A DNA stretch of 64,000 bases from QFOX01 sp044237845 (GTDB taxonomy: Bacteria > Pseudomonadota > Alphaproteobacteria > Rickettsiales > UBA3002): NCBI GenBank assembly GCA_044237845.1, contig JBIIEL010000003.1:1-64000 (forward strand). The letters are read 5' to 3'. Both the position numbers and the translations under genes were made by a program. Positions 25,046-31,920 of the stretch are shown one piece after another. Below the pieces are notes generated by a model, which worked only from the letters and a program-made list of their open reading frames with translations, was not told the DNA's origin and ran no database searches. How positions within the stretch are numbered: position 1 is the first letter of the stretch; every line of letters starts with the position of its first letter.

Positions 25046-25414
25046 ATGGCCATGAGAACTGTCATCGCTACCGTTCAGGGCAAGGATTATACGCTGGCAT
25101 GCGACGCCGGGCAGGAGCAGCATCTCGCGCAGCTCGTGACTGAAGTGAATGCGCGCGCGGCGACGCTGATGCAAGGCGTGGGCAAACTCTCCGAGCCGAT
25201 GCTGTTGCTCTACACCGCGCTGATGCTAGCGGACGAACTGCACGAAGCCACCCGCGAAAACGCGAACCTCAAGCGTGAACTGACAGACACCCGCCGTCAG
25301 GTGATGGAAAGCGGCGACGATGCCCGCATCGCCGCTCTCGAAGAAGGCATGGCCGAGAGCCTCCACGCCCTCGCAACCCGGATTGAGGGGATTGCGGAGA
25401 AGCTCGCGAGCTAA
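25046..25414 (+). CDS. zapA: Cell division protein ZapA
   Basis: Small dimeric coiled-coil protein that bundles FtsZ filaments. 122 residues. The N-terminal ZapA head is visible in ATVQGKDYTLACDAGQEQHL and the conserved LSEPMLLLYTALMLADEL helix, followed by a C-terminal coiled coil. Followed by the 6S RNA locus and then the 5-formyl-THF cyclo-ligase, the same order as zapA-ssrS-ygfA in Proteobacteria. Confidence 0.92.
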   Translation: MAMRTVIATVQGKDYTLACDAGQEQHLAQLVTEVNARAATLMQGVGKLSEPMLLLYTALMLADELHEATRENANLKRELTDTRRQVMESGDDARIAALEEGMAESLHALATRIEGIAEKLAS

Positions 25415-25417
25415 CAC

Positions 25418-25446
25418 TTGTATTTTCCCTAGCTTTCCCCTACATT
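25418..25446 (+). promoter_or_regulatory. Promoter of the 6S RNA candidate
   Basis: TTGTAT (25418-25423), 17-nt spacer, TACATT (25441-25446). It begins just after the zapA stop and predicts a transcript start at about 25452-25454, the 5' end deduced independently from base pairing. Confidence 0.5.
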
Positions 25447-25451
25447 AACGG

Positions 25452-25657
25452 ATGAATGGTACTGCCCGGTTTGTGCAGGTCGTGCATTACTCCGGACCGA
25501 CTATCACTCTTGGGGAGCTGTCCCTGTCATGAGCCCTTGGCTTGTGGCATACGGTGCCCACCTGTTCAAACGGGTCACGAGAGAATCAGACGTACCCACG
25601 GCCAGGGTGGTCCATTCACATAGGTTCGTGGAGCGCGAGTCGACTGCATGCTTCATC
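25452..25657 (+). ncRNA. ssrS: Probable 6S RNA
   Basis: About 205 nt, in the conserved position between zapA and the 5-formyl-THF cyclo-ligase. By eye the two ends pair (GATGAA 25451-25456 with TTCATC 25652-25657; TGCAG 25474-25478 with CTGCA 25644-25648). An inner long arm pairs CCCTTGGCTTGTGG with CCACGGCCAGGG through short bulges, and it encloses an apical ACCTGT-TCAA-ACGGGT hairpin. GGACC pairs with GGTCC at mid-height. A single imperfect rod with a central open region is the 6S shape. No reading frame here looks real. A covariance-model search would settle it. Confidence 0.68.
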
Positions 25658-25668
25658 ACAGGTGTAGA

Positions 25669-26025
25669 ATGTCTGAAGAATCAGGTCAGAAATATCCACA
25701 GTTTACGCTCTATGTTGTAAAAGGGGCAGGATTGCGTTGCGAAGTTTCGCTATCTACGGCTAGGGACCATGCAATGCAGTGTTCCCTTGTGACAAATGCA
25801 TTCAACACGATGTTTCCACAGTTTGATCGAACACACGGCTTTGGTAGTGAGGACGATCCTGTGGGTGTCCAAACATTCTCGACCTATTTCTATACGGGCG
25901 ATGAAGCACGTAAGTTCTGGACGCTTTTGAAGGATGCGCTGCCATTTACAAATAAAAAGGCAGTGGATTTTGAGATAGAGCAAGTAATTTCTGAGTATCT
26001 CAATCAGGACAAGATAAAAAAGTAG
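25669..26025 (+). CDS. Small uncharacterised protein
   Basis: 118 residues from ATG 25669, not recognised. No signal peptide or membrane segment; ends DKIKK. The stretch HGFGSEDDPVGVQTFSTYFYTGDEARKFW gives no family I know. It lies between the 6S RNA and the folate gene, is AT-richer than both neighbours, and has only a weak ribosome site (AGGTGTAGA). Could be translated from the 6S read-through transcript. Confidence 0.55.
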   Translation: MSEESGQKYPQFTLYVVKGAGLRCEVSLSTARDHAMQCSLVTNAFNTMFPQFDRTHGFGSEDDPVGVQTFSTYFYTGDEARKFWTLLKDALPFTNKKAVDFEIEQVISEYLNQDKIKK

Positions 26026-26097
26026 CTTGCTTGAAAGTGCGTTTGGCGAAGTGATACAACGATTGAAATCTCGGCGTGTGGCCGCCATACTGGGGCG

Positions 26098-26682
26098 ATG
26101 ACGTTAGCCGATACGATTACCCGCGAGAAGCAAGTGCTGCGCAAGGAAATGCAGGCCAAGCGCTCGCGCTTGCCGCAGATTGCGATGGCGCAGGCGGCGG
26201 ATTCCGTCGCGCGCCATTTCGCCGACCACCCGATTCTGGCGTTCATGCCCTCGTTCGCAGGCTATATGGCCATGCGCGGCGAGCTGGATGTGATGGGCAT
26301 TTTCGACAACATGGCGCGCTTCAAAAAAGAAATGGCGCTGCCCCGTCTCACCGAACAGAAACGTATGCATTTTAGGCGCTGGCAGCCGGGTGACACGCTC
26401 ACCCCCCACGCGTTTGGTATGCAGGAACCGTCGGCGACTGCGCCTGCGGTTATCCCCGCGCTGGTACTGGTGCCGCTGCTCGCGTTCGACGCGCGCGGCA
26501 ACCGCCTCGGCTATGGCGGTGGCTATTACGATGCGACTATGGCGGCGATGCGCCGCTTTGAAACCCCGCCGCTCTTTATCGGCGTCGGCTATACCATGCA
26601 GGAGCTGGAGCGCGTGCCCACCAATGACGGCGATCAGCGACTCGATGGTATACTCACCGAGCTCGGCGTGAGTATGTTTTAG
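26098..26682 (+). CDS. fau: 5-formyltetrahydrofolate cyclo-ligase
   Basis: ATP-dependent conversion of 5-formyl-THF to 5,10-methenyl-THF. 194 residues. N-terminal basic helix (REKQVLRKEMQAKR) and the signature DARGNRLGYGGGYYDATM near residue 140, with the preceding VLVPLLAFD strand, are diagnostic. In many Alphaproteobacteria the next gene is the YmdB-type phosphodiesterase; here an insertion separates them. Confidence 0.93.
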   Translation: MTLADTITREKQVLRKEMQAKRSRLPQIAMAQAADSVARHFADHPILAFMPSFAGYMAMRGELDVMGIFDNMARFKKEMALPRLTEQKRMHFRRWQPGDTLTPHAFGMQEPSATAPAVIPALVLVPLLAFDARGNRLGYGGGYYDATMAAMRRFETPPLFIGVGYTMQELERVPTNDGDQRLDGILTELGVSMF

Positions 26683-26687
26683 TCATT

Positions 26688-26728
26688 CACTTCAAAGTCC
26701 TTCGCTGCGCTCAGTGTACTTTGAAGTG
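26688..26728. repeat. 11-bp perfect inverted repeat after the folate gene
   Basis: CACTTCAAAGT (26688-26698) and ACTTTGAAGTG (26718-26728) with a 19-nt GC-rich loop. No T-run follows, so it is not a standard intrinsic terminator. It lies at the left border of the inserted cassette. Confidence 0.65.
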
Positions 26729-26803
26729 GTATATCGAAGCTGCTATCCTTGGGGCGGCCCGGCGGATAGCAGTAGTTATTTACTTTTGCTTAGAAAGCAG
26801 CTC

Positions 26804-26840
26804 ATGAAAATTCTCTTTTGTGACGCTGAGGTGGGACGCG
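26804..26840 (+). pseudogene. Relic of the ymdB start (about 12 codons)
   Basis: Reads MKILFCDAEVGR, against MKILFCGDVVGR at the start of the intact gene 1.65 kb downstream (28456); 30 of the first 35 bases are identical by eye. It then loses similarity. It sits directly after the folate gene, where ymdB is expected, and right at the border of the two-gene minus-strand cassette. Confidence 0.6.
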
Positions 26841-26846
26841 ATGGCT

Positions 26847-27044
26847 TCACGCCATCACTGCCCGTGTACGCCAACGCCGCTTGGCCTGTAGCATCAGCAA
26901 GCTGGTCAGAATCAGCGCGGGCATGGTGATATATTGCACGATGGCAAATCCGTATGCCCAGGCATGCAGCGGCGTATACACAAACAGAATATTGTAGACA
27001 CCCGCGGCAATATGAATCGGGCGAAGAAATTTCAGGCGTAGCAT
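26847..27044 (-). CDS. Small membrane protein
   Basis: 65 residues with two probable membrane helices (IHIAAGVYNILFVYTPLHA and FAIVQYITMPALILTSLLML) and a basic C-terminus (AKRRWRTR). Function not recognised. Its first base overlaps the last base of the upstream TIGR03118-like gene, so it is the second gene of a two-gene cassette. Confidence 0.6.
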   Translation of the reverse strand: MLRLKFLRPIHIAAGVYNILFVYTPLHAWAYGFAIVQYITMPALILTSLLMLQAKRRWRTRAVMA

Positions 27045-28288
27045 TATTTTTTGTCCTCCATCACGCGTAGGCTGCCGAAGATGCCATCGGTTTCGTCTTT
27101 CGGCCCGGCGGCGAAGTAGAGCGCGTTGCTGTCGCCCAAGCTCTCGCCGTTGCCAAACAGGATGCCCCAGATTTTGTCGATCACAACAGGTTTGCCCTTC
27201 GCGTCGCGCATCACGTCGATGAAGGCGCGGGTTTTGGGGTCGAAGCCAGCGATGGTGCCGTCACCAAAATTGGCGACGAGCAGGCTGCCCGAGAGTGCAC
27301 CGAAATTCGCCGGTGCATAGGCGATGCCCCACGGTGCGCTCAGCTTGCCGCCGTCATTCCATAGATTCACGAGCTTGCCTTTCTCGGTGAATTCCGCCAC
27401 GCGGCCATGGCCGGGTTTTGACGTGTCTTCCTCACCCACGAATAGCGCGTCTTTTTTACACGCCCCTTTTTTGACTTCTGCAGTAGGGCAGGGCTGCGTT
27501 TTGGCGTAGGTCACAAAAATGCGCTCATCGCCGTCTGGGGTGACCAGTGCTTGCACGTTGAACGGGGCATATTCGCCGGGGTCGACCACACCGTTTTTAT
27601 TGTCATCGAACGGCATGTCGAAGGAGATATTGCTAGGTTTGAAATCGCCGCCGAAGGTTTTGATCACGGGCTTCTCGCCGAAATCCGCGAGGTAGAGCGT
27701 GTCGTAATCATGGCTGATGGCGAGCCCAAAAAACTGCGCGCCTTCTTTCGACTGGTCGATGACGGTAATGGCCTCGCCCGCACGGTCGAAGCTGCCATCG
27801 GCGAGCTTGCGCTCTGTCCACGCGGAAACAATGCCGCCATCGCTTGCGAAAAGGAATTTCGCCGGTGCGGTGATTGGCTCCTTGTCTTTGATAGATTGAG
27901 TGATGACAAAATGTTTCTTGCTGTCGTTAAATACCGTGCTGGTGGCAAACTTGTCGTCGCCGCCAACGGGCAGGGTGACGTATTTGAGTTCATCCGCATG
28001 CATGGGGCGGAGTTTTGGGTCGGCAGAGGCTTTCACATCGCCCACATATTCATAGCTGACATCCTTCGCGGTGACCCAAAAATGCCCGCCCGCACCTTTC
28101 GGGCGAATGGCGATAGCCCAAGCATTGATGAAGTTTTTCTCGACCGCGAGCGTCGGTGCATACTGCTTTTTGTTGGCGACAAAATTCTCCTGCACATAGC
28201 GGTTGGGGGAGGTCTCCGCCGCCTGTGCGAAGAAGGCGAAAAGGCTGGTGAGGCTGGCGGTGCAAAGCAGGCGAGCGAGGTTTTTCAT
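27044..28288 (-). CDS. Exported beta-propeller protein, TIGR03118-like
   Basis: 414 residues from 28288, where GGAGA precedes ATG and a signal peptide begins (MKNLARLLCTASLTSLFAF, cleavage after AQA). The mature part has the NHL/propeller-like repeats and the family phrases APWGIAYAPANFG, SLLVANFGDGTIAGFDPKT, KIWGILFGNG and ALYFAAGPKDETDGIFG that I associate with TIGR03118, a family of unknown function. An Asp-rich DDNKNGVVDPGEY resembles a calcium-binding loop. The promoter is strong and overlapped by a Fur-like site. It belongs to a cassette inserted between the folate gene and ymdB. Confidence 0.8.
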   Translation of the reverse strand: MKNLARLLCTASLTSLFAFFAQAAETSPNRYVQENFVANKKQYAPTLAVEKNFINAWAIAIRPKGAGGHFWVTAKDVSYEYVGDVKASADPKLRPMHADELKYVTLPVGGDDKFATSTVFNDSKKHFVITQSIKDKEPITAPAKFLFASDGGIVSAWTERKLADGSFDRAGEAITVIDQSKEGAQFFGLAISHDYDTLYLADFGEKPVIKTFGGDFKPSNISFDMPFDDNKNGVVDPGEYAPFNVQALVTPDGDERIFVTYAKTQPCPTAEVKKGACKKDALFVGEEDTSKPGHGRVAEFTEKGKLVNLWNDGGKLSAPWGIAYAPANFGALSGSLLVANFGDGTIAGFDPKTRAFIDVMRDAKGKPVVIDKIWGILFGNGESLGDSNALYFAAGPKDETDGIFGSLRVMEDKK

Positions 28289-28317
28289 GGAAGTCTCCGA
28301 GCAGTTGAGAATAGAAG

Positions 28318-28361
28318 TAAGAATCATTCGCATCTATAATGTGAAGAAACGGAGGCGTCAA
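28318..28361 (-). promoter_or_regulatory. Sigma-70 promoter with Fur-like operator
   Basis: Minus strand: TTGACG (28361-28356), 17 nt, TATAGA (28338-28333). Immediately adjacent, over the expected start point, the + strand reads TAAGAATCATTCGCA (28318-28332), 13 of 15 matches to the 7-1-7 Fur sequence TGAGAATCATTCTCA. Drives the TIGR03118-like gene. Confidence 0.6.
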
Positions 28362-28373
28362 GGGGGTATCGGC

Positions 28374-28401
28374 TGACCGTTTGCCGTTGACCGTTTGCCG
28401 T
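28374..28401. repeat. Heptamer tandem array (TGACCGT/TTGCCGT)
   Basis: Two exact 14-bp copies, each made of two heptamers TGACCGT and TTGCCGT. About 35 nt downstream (28434-28455) there is a degenerate inverted partner with CGG triplets 7 bp apart (ACGGTTTGCGGTAACGG), ending at the ymdB start. Confidence 0.75.
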
Positions 28402-28455
28402 GTAGCGCGCATAAGACTGGCAGGAAACTTCGGCCAACGGTTTGCGGTAACGGAT

Positions 28456-29244
28456 ATGAAAATTCTCTTCTGTGGCGATGTGGTGGGACGTAGTGGGCGC
28501 GACGCGGTGAAGCGGGGCGTGCCGAAACTGCGTGCGGAGCACGGGCTCGACGCCGTGATTGTGAGCGTGGATAACGCAGCAGGCGGTTTTGGTGTCAGCG
28601 GAGAGACGCTGCGCGATTTCGCGGGCTGCGGGATTGATGTGATGACCGGTGGCGACCATGTGTTCGACCAGAAGGACGCGCCGAGCCTCCTCGGCCAGAC
28701 GGCCTACCTGCTGCGGCCGCATAATTTTCCGCCGACCACCTCCGGCACTGGCTGCAAACTGTTCACGCTCGCCAGTGGCAAGCGGCTGCTGGTGCTGCAT
28801 CTGCTAGGCCAAGTGTTCCACCGCGAATACCTAGACAGCCCATTCGCCTGTGCGGAGGCGGCGCTCGCGCCCTACACACTCGGCGGTAATGTGGATGCGA
28901 TTGTGGTCGACATGCATGCCGAGGCGACGAGCGAAAAACAGGCGATGGGGCATTTTCTCGATGGCCGGGTGAGCCTCGTGATCGGCAGCCACACCCATGT
29001 GCCGACAGCAGATGCGCGGATTCTGCCCAAGGGCACGGCCTTCCAGACGGATGCGGGGATGTGCGGCGATTATAACAGCATCATCGGCTTCGAACCCACG
29101 GGGCCGATGCAGCAATTCCTCAACAAGCACCGCAAAGTGCGCATGGAACCCGCGAGCGGCATCGGCACACTGGCAGGTGCAATCGTGACGGTGGGTGCCA
29201 ATGGGCTGGCGACGGAGATCATGCCCGTGCAGGTGGGTGGTTAG
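28456..29244 (+). CDS. ymdB: YmdB-family (TIGR00282) metallophosphoesterase
   Basis: 262-residue calcineurin-like phosphodiesterase related to B. subtilis YmdB (2',3'-cyclic nucleotide phosphodiesterase). Start 28456 matches the family N-terminus KILFCGDVVGRSGRD. Later motifs VDMHAEATSEKQAMGHFLDG and GSHTHVPTADARIL supply the metal His residues. Two usual metal ligands differ: the G-E-N-A-A-G segment reads VDNAAGG (Glu to Asp) and T-L-G-N-H reads TGGDHVFD (Asn to Asp). It is probably still metal binding but altered. Converges on the TDO-like gene with a 4-bp overlap. Confidence 0.9.
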   Translation: MKILFCGDVVGRSGRDAVKRGVPKLRAEHGLDAVIVSVDNAAGGFGVSGETLRDFAGCGIDVMTGGDHVFDQKDAPSLLGQTAYLLRPHNFPPTTSGTGCKLFTLASGKRLLVLHLLGQVFHREYLDSPFACAEAALAPYTLGGNVDAIVVDMHAEATSEKQAMGHFLDGRVSLVIGSHTHVPTADARILPKGTAFQTDAGMCGDYNSIIGFEPTGPMQQFLNKHRKVRMEPASGIGTLAGAIVTVGANGLATEIMPVQVGG

Positions 29245-30932
29245 CGATTTAAGGTGGATTTGACCAGTTCGCCATTGGGGCCAAGTATGGCGGAATAACC
29301 ACCCAAATCGCCATTCACGCGAAATTCTACCTTGTCGTAAATTTTGACGGTTTTTGCTGTCGCATCCGCCATCACGCGGTTATAGGGCAGGTTTTCGGAT
29401 TGGGTTTCGATTGGTTCCGGCACATATTTTTTGCCACGGATGGCTTTGAAAATAGGTGGGATGGGATCGGTCTTGCTGGCGAACTCAAAGAAGCCTTTGG
29501 CGGTGAGATAGGCGTTTTTACTGCCCTTGATCGATCCGGTCTGCGTTTCTTCATCCTCACCCACACCGATCTGCGTTTTGATGAGCTGTAAATGTGCATT
29601 CCGCCAGCGATTGACGCAGGTATGTACGCTGAGCGTCTTCTCCATGATCTCGTAGAGATTGTTGTACTCATTGTTTTCATTGCGATGCGCGACGATATCG
29701 GAGAGGCGTTTTTCTTTCTCTTTCTCGGAGCAGGGAGTGAATCCCAGCGCGCGTTGTTCGGCGGCAGCGACCAACAGGCCGTAAAGCGGATGAAATAACC
29801 CGGCGCGGAGATTGGGCGAATCGCTACCGCTGGTGACGCCGAGCGAATCACGGATGTTGTGGTATTCCATAAAGCTGAGATTACGCGCAATCGGCTGCAG
29901 GTTGCGGTTGACGATATCAAGCATCTGCACGGCGTGATTCAGATGCTCTTTGGCTTGCAGGGTGGGTACGGTTGGGTCGGCCAGCTCACGAATGCTTTTG
30001 CAGAATAGCTCGTTCACCCGCGCGGTTAGAATCTCGCTGATCTGGTGATAGGCGCGGAACTGACGCAGGAAGTTAAAAGGCGGGTCTATCTGGTCGAGTT
30101 CGTTGACGGCAAGGTTCAGCGCTTCGGTGCCGACAAATTGCTGATAGAGGTCGTGCTTCTTCTGTCCGGTAGCGCGTTCCACTCCGGGAATGTGAACCTG
30201 TTTCAGGGCTTTTTCCCACATCTCCGTGTAAATCGTATCCACGAAATTCTGGTGGTTGATGTCGGTGCCGTTGAATTTAATCATCATCGGCTGAAAGCGT
30301 TGCTGTTTACCCAGTTCTTTATGCAGTACCTTAAGCGAATCGAAGCACTGGCCGATATGGGGAGAGTTGCTGAGGCTGAGATCGACGCCTTTTCCGTTCG
30401 CCGGAAGCCGCTCCAGCAAGCCAACGATCTCGCCCAGCGTTTCCTGAAAGGAGCTGATCCAGCGATAGGCTTCGGTGGCGGTGGTTTCCCCAAAAAGTCG
30501 CTCCGGACCATCAAGTCCCACTACGCCATAGTGATGGTATTTTTCCATTTCCTGCTGGGCGAACTGAGAGGCAATCTTCGGCGCCAGATCATGGATATTC
30601 AGAAGGCAGATTTCGGAGCATTGCATGAGGGCACGGATATTCGCCGCATCGTCATTGTCGGAAAGATCCATCCCCTGATTGGCCTCTTGCAGGCGGTCAA
30701 TCGCTTGCAAGTCCGGGTAGCTGGCAATGTAGCGCAGTGGGGCTTTGCCGCCGTTCATGCGGATTTTTGCCATTTTTTCGCCGATGTCTTCAGGCGTTAG
30801 CTTTTTTAGCGTCAGCTTTTCCATCGCCCTTTCATCGCTCATCGGCGTGATGGGTTCTTGCTTGGCTTGCCACGCATCCAGCGCGGCGAGAATGCCCTCG
30901 CGCGTGTTGGGAATATCAAAAGAAGGATGCAT
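29241..30932 (-). CDS. Tryptophan 2,3-dioxygenase-fold protein (divergent)
   Basis: 563 residues. The middle and end align by eye with the TDO/IDO superfamily: FRAYHQISEILTARVNELF (TDO distal-His HQxYEL helix), NRNLQPIARNLSFMEYHNIR followed by RDSLGVTSGSDSPNLR (TDO F-R-x-x-L-x-x-A-S-G-F-Q-S-x-Q-F-R), and the heme-proximal VNRWRNAHLQLIKTQIG with TGSIKGSKNAYL (TDO W-R-x-x-H ... T-G-G-S-x-G-x-x-Y-L). It has about 280 extra N-terminal residues and a small C-terminal beta-rich domain (VEFRVNGDLGGYSAILGPNG). It may bind heme; the substrate is unknown. A weak Pho-box-like sequence precedes it. Confidence 0.6.
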   Translation of the reverse strand: MHPSFDIPNTREGILAALDAWQAKQEPITPMSDERAMEKLTLKKLTPEDIGEKMAKIRMNGGKAPLRYIASYPDLQAIDRLQEANQGMDLSDNDDAANIRALMQCSEICLLNIHDLAPKIASQFAQQEMEKYHHYGVVGLDGPERLFGETTATEAYRWISSFQETLGEIVGLLERLPANGKGVDLSLSNSPHIGQCFDSLKVLHKELGKQQRFQPMMIKFNGTDINHQNFVDTIYTEMWEKALKQVHIPGVERATGQKKHDLYQQFVGTEALNLAVNELDQIDPPFNFLRQFRAYHQISEILTARVNELFCKSIRELADPTVPTLQAKEHLNHAVQMLDIVNRNLQPIARNLSFMEYHNIRDSLGVTSGSDSPNLRAGLFHPLYGLLVAAAEQRALGFTPCSEKEKEKRLSDIVAHRNENNEYNNLYEIMEKTLSVHTCVNRWRNAHLQLIKTQIGVGEDEETQTGSIKGSKNAYLTAKGFFEFASKTDPIPPIFKAIRGKKYVPEPIETQSENLPYNRVMADATAKTVKIYDKVEFRVNGDLGGYSAILGPNGELVKSTLNR

Positions 30933-30984
30933 AATACCTGCCTGATTTGAATTTCAGGGCAACATAGCACATCACACGCAGGAA

Positions 30985-31006
30985 AAATGTGACAGTTTTA
31001 TGAAGA
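30985..31006 (-). promoter_or_regulatory. Weak Pho-box-like repeat upstream of TDO-like gene
   Basis: Minus strand TCTTCATAAAA (31006-30996) and CTGTCACATTT (30995-30985), two 11-bp units, the second a perfect CTGTCAC. No -10 lies at the 6-nt distance; TATGTT occurs 18 nt further, compatible with an extra degenerate unit. Confidence 0.35.
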
Positions 31007-31028
31007 TTTTGGGGAATGACGGGGCGAA

Positions 31029-31439
31029 CTACTCCGCAGCGCTATCGGTTTTGGTTTTGCGGGTGCGGGCGGGTTTATTGGCCGAGGCACGAGCTTTACC
31101 GAGGGTGCCGCGTTTGGCATCCCACACATAGGTGTTGGTGATGATTTTTGTGCCAGTGGTGACGATGTCGCCGTTTGGCATCTGCAGTACGTCGAAGCCC
31201 TCTTTCAACGCTTCGTTGATGATCGAGGAAGAGTGCCGCAGGTAGTTCGGGTTCGCCATCAAGTCGGCGAGGTCGCCCGCTTCGCCTGTGCCGGTGCGTG
31301 GCTCCTGCGAGGCCTTGAACGAGATAAAGAGTTTGTCTTTATAGGCAGTCATACCATCCCCTATCGTTTTCTTTTCATTTAGCGATACTACGTCTGGTTG
31401 AGTAAGCGCTTTTTGATGTTTCATCCCCAATTGACGCAT
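31029..31439 (-). CDS. Small conserved protein, possibly DUF2671-like
   Basis: 136 residues, or 107 if it starts at ATG 31352, which has the better ribosome site (AGGGGATGGT). The core DLADLMANPNYLRHSSSIINEALKEGFDVLQMPNGDI resembles a short family I associate with Rickettsiales (DUF2671), but I am not certain. C-terminus is basic and Ala/Lys/Thr-rich (RASANKPARTRKTK). No signal peptide or membrane span. Monocistronic. Confidence 0.55.
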   Translation of the reverse strand: MRQLGMKHQKALTQPDVVSLNEKKTIGDGMTAYKDKLFISFKASQEPRTGTGEAGDLADLMANPNYLRHSSSIINEALKEGFDVLQMPNGDIVTTGTKIITNTYVWDAKRGTLGKARASANKPARTRKTKTDSAAE

Positions 31440-31663
31440 CTTTTTTAAGAATGTGTTTATTTGGGCACGGTTTTGTTAATTGAAGTTAACGCGTATAACA
31501 GATTTTACGTAACACACAATGGGGGGAGGCCAATCTTCACACAATTGTCATAATTCAAAAAAAGCCCGGAAGCATGAGCCTCCGGGCCAGTGGTATAGGA
31601 GCTAGACGATAGTAGTTCCGAAGATGTGTGCGGTTCGTCTAAGGCGCCGCAGCATCAATCCCG
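31440..31663. other. Intergenic region with dyad and terminator
   Basis: 224 bases. Holds a GTTAA-N6-TTAAC dyad (about 31478-31493) upstream of the 31439 gene and, at its other side, the intrinsic terminator of the flagellar operon. No gene seen. Confidence 0.5.
31557..31587 (-). terminator. Intrinsic terminator of the flagellar operon
   Basis: Minus strand: GCCCGGA (31587-31581) and TCCGGGC (31570-31564) form a 7-bp stem with a 10-nt loop, followed by TTTTTTT (31563-31557). It ends the minus-strand run that begins at flgI. Confidence 0.85.
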
Positions 31664-31864
31664 TTAGCGATGTGGGTTATCCGGTGACAACGCATATTGC
31701 ACAGCGACCATCTCCGCTATCGTGCGGTAGAGTTCGCTTTCGAGTCCCTCGCGTGAAGAAAATTTTAGGGGCAATGCGTCCTCCAGTGTTTCAATCCGTT
31801 GCCGTAGCTCAGCTATTCTATGGGCAGAGCGTTTGGCGGTGAATAAGCGGCGTAACTGCTGCAT
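31664..31864 (-). CDS. Small helical protein at end of flagellar operon
   Basis: 66 residues from ATG 31864, chosen because AAGGAG lies 7 nt upstream; the TTG start five codons earlier is inside that site. Sequence is helical and basic at the N-terminus (RRLFTAKRSAHRIAELRQR), with a coiled-coil-like IAELRQRIETLEDAL. Function not recognised; its place between fliK and the terminator suggests a flagellar accessory role. Confidence 0.6.
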   Translation of the reverse strand: MQQLRRLFTAKRSAHRIAELRQRIETLEDALPLKFSSREGLESELYRTIAEMVAVQYALSPDNPHR

Positions 31865-31920
31865 GAGAGGCTCCTTCAATTGTTGTTCAGCGGTCTCAGT
31901 TACGTGGTTTTGTTTCTTTT

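Noticed and set aside
25529..25720. 63-aa frame in the zapA-folate gap
   Set aside because: Lies inside the structured 6S RNA candidate and has no coding character.
27551..28339. 262-aa plus-strand frame opposite the TIGR03118-like gene
   Set aside because: Overlaps a signal-peptide-bearing gene with promoter and ribosome site on the minus strand.
31478..31493. GTTAACTTCAATTAAC-type dyad as a CtrA site
   Set aside because: The spacing between TTAA halves is six and not seven, so only the palindrome is reported.
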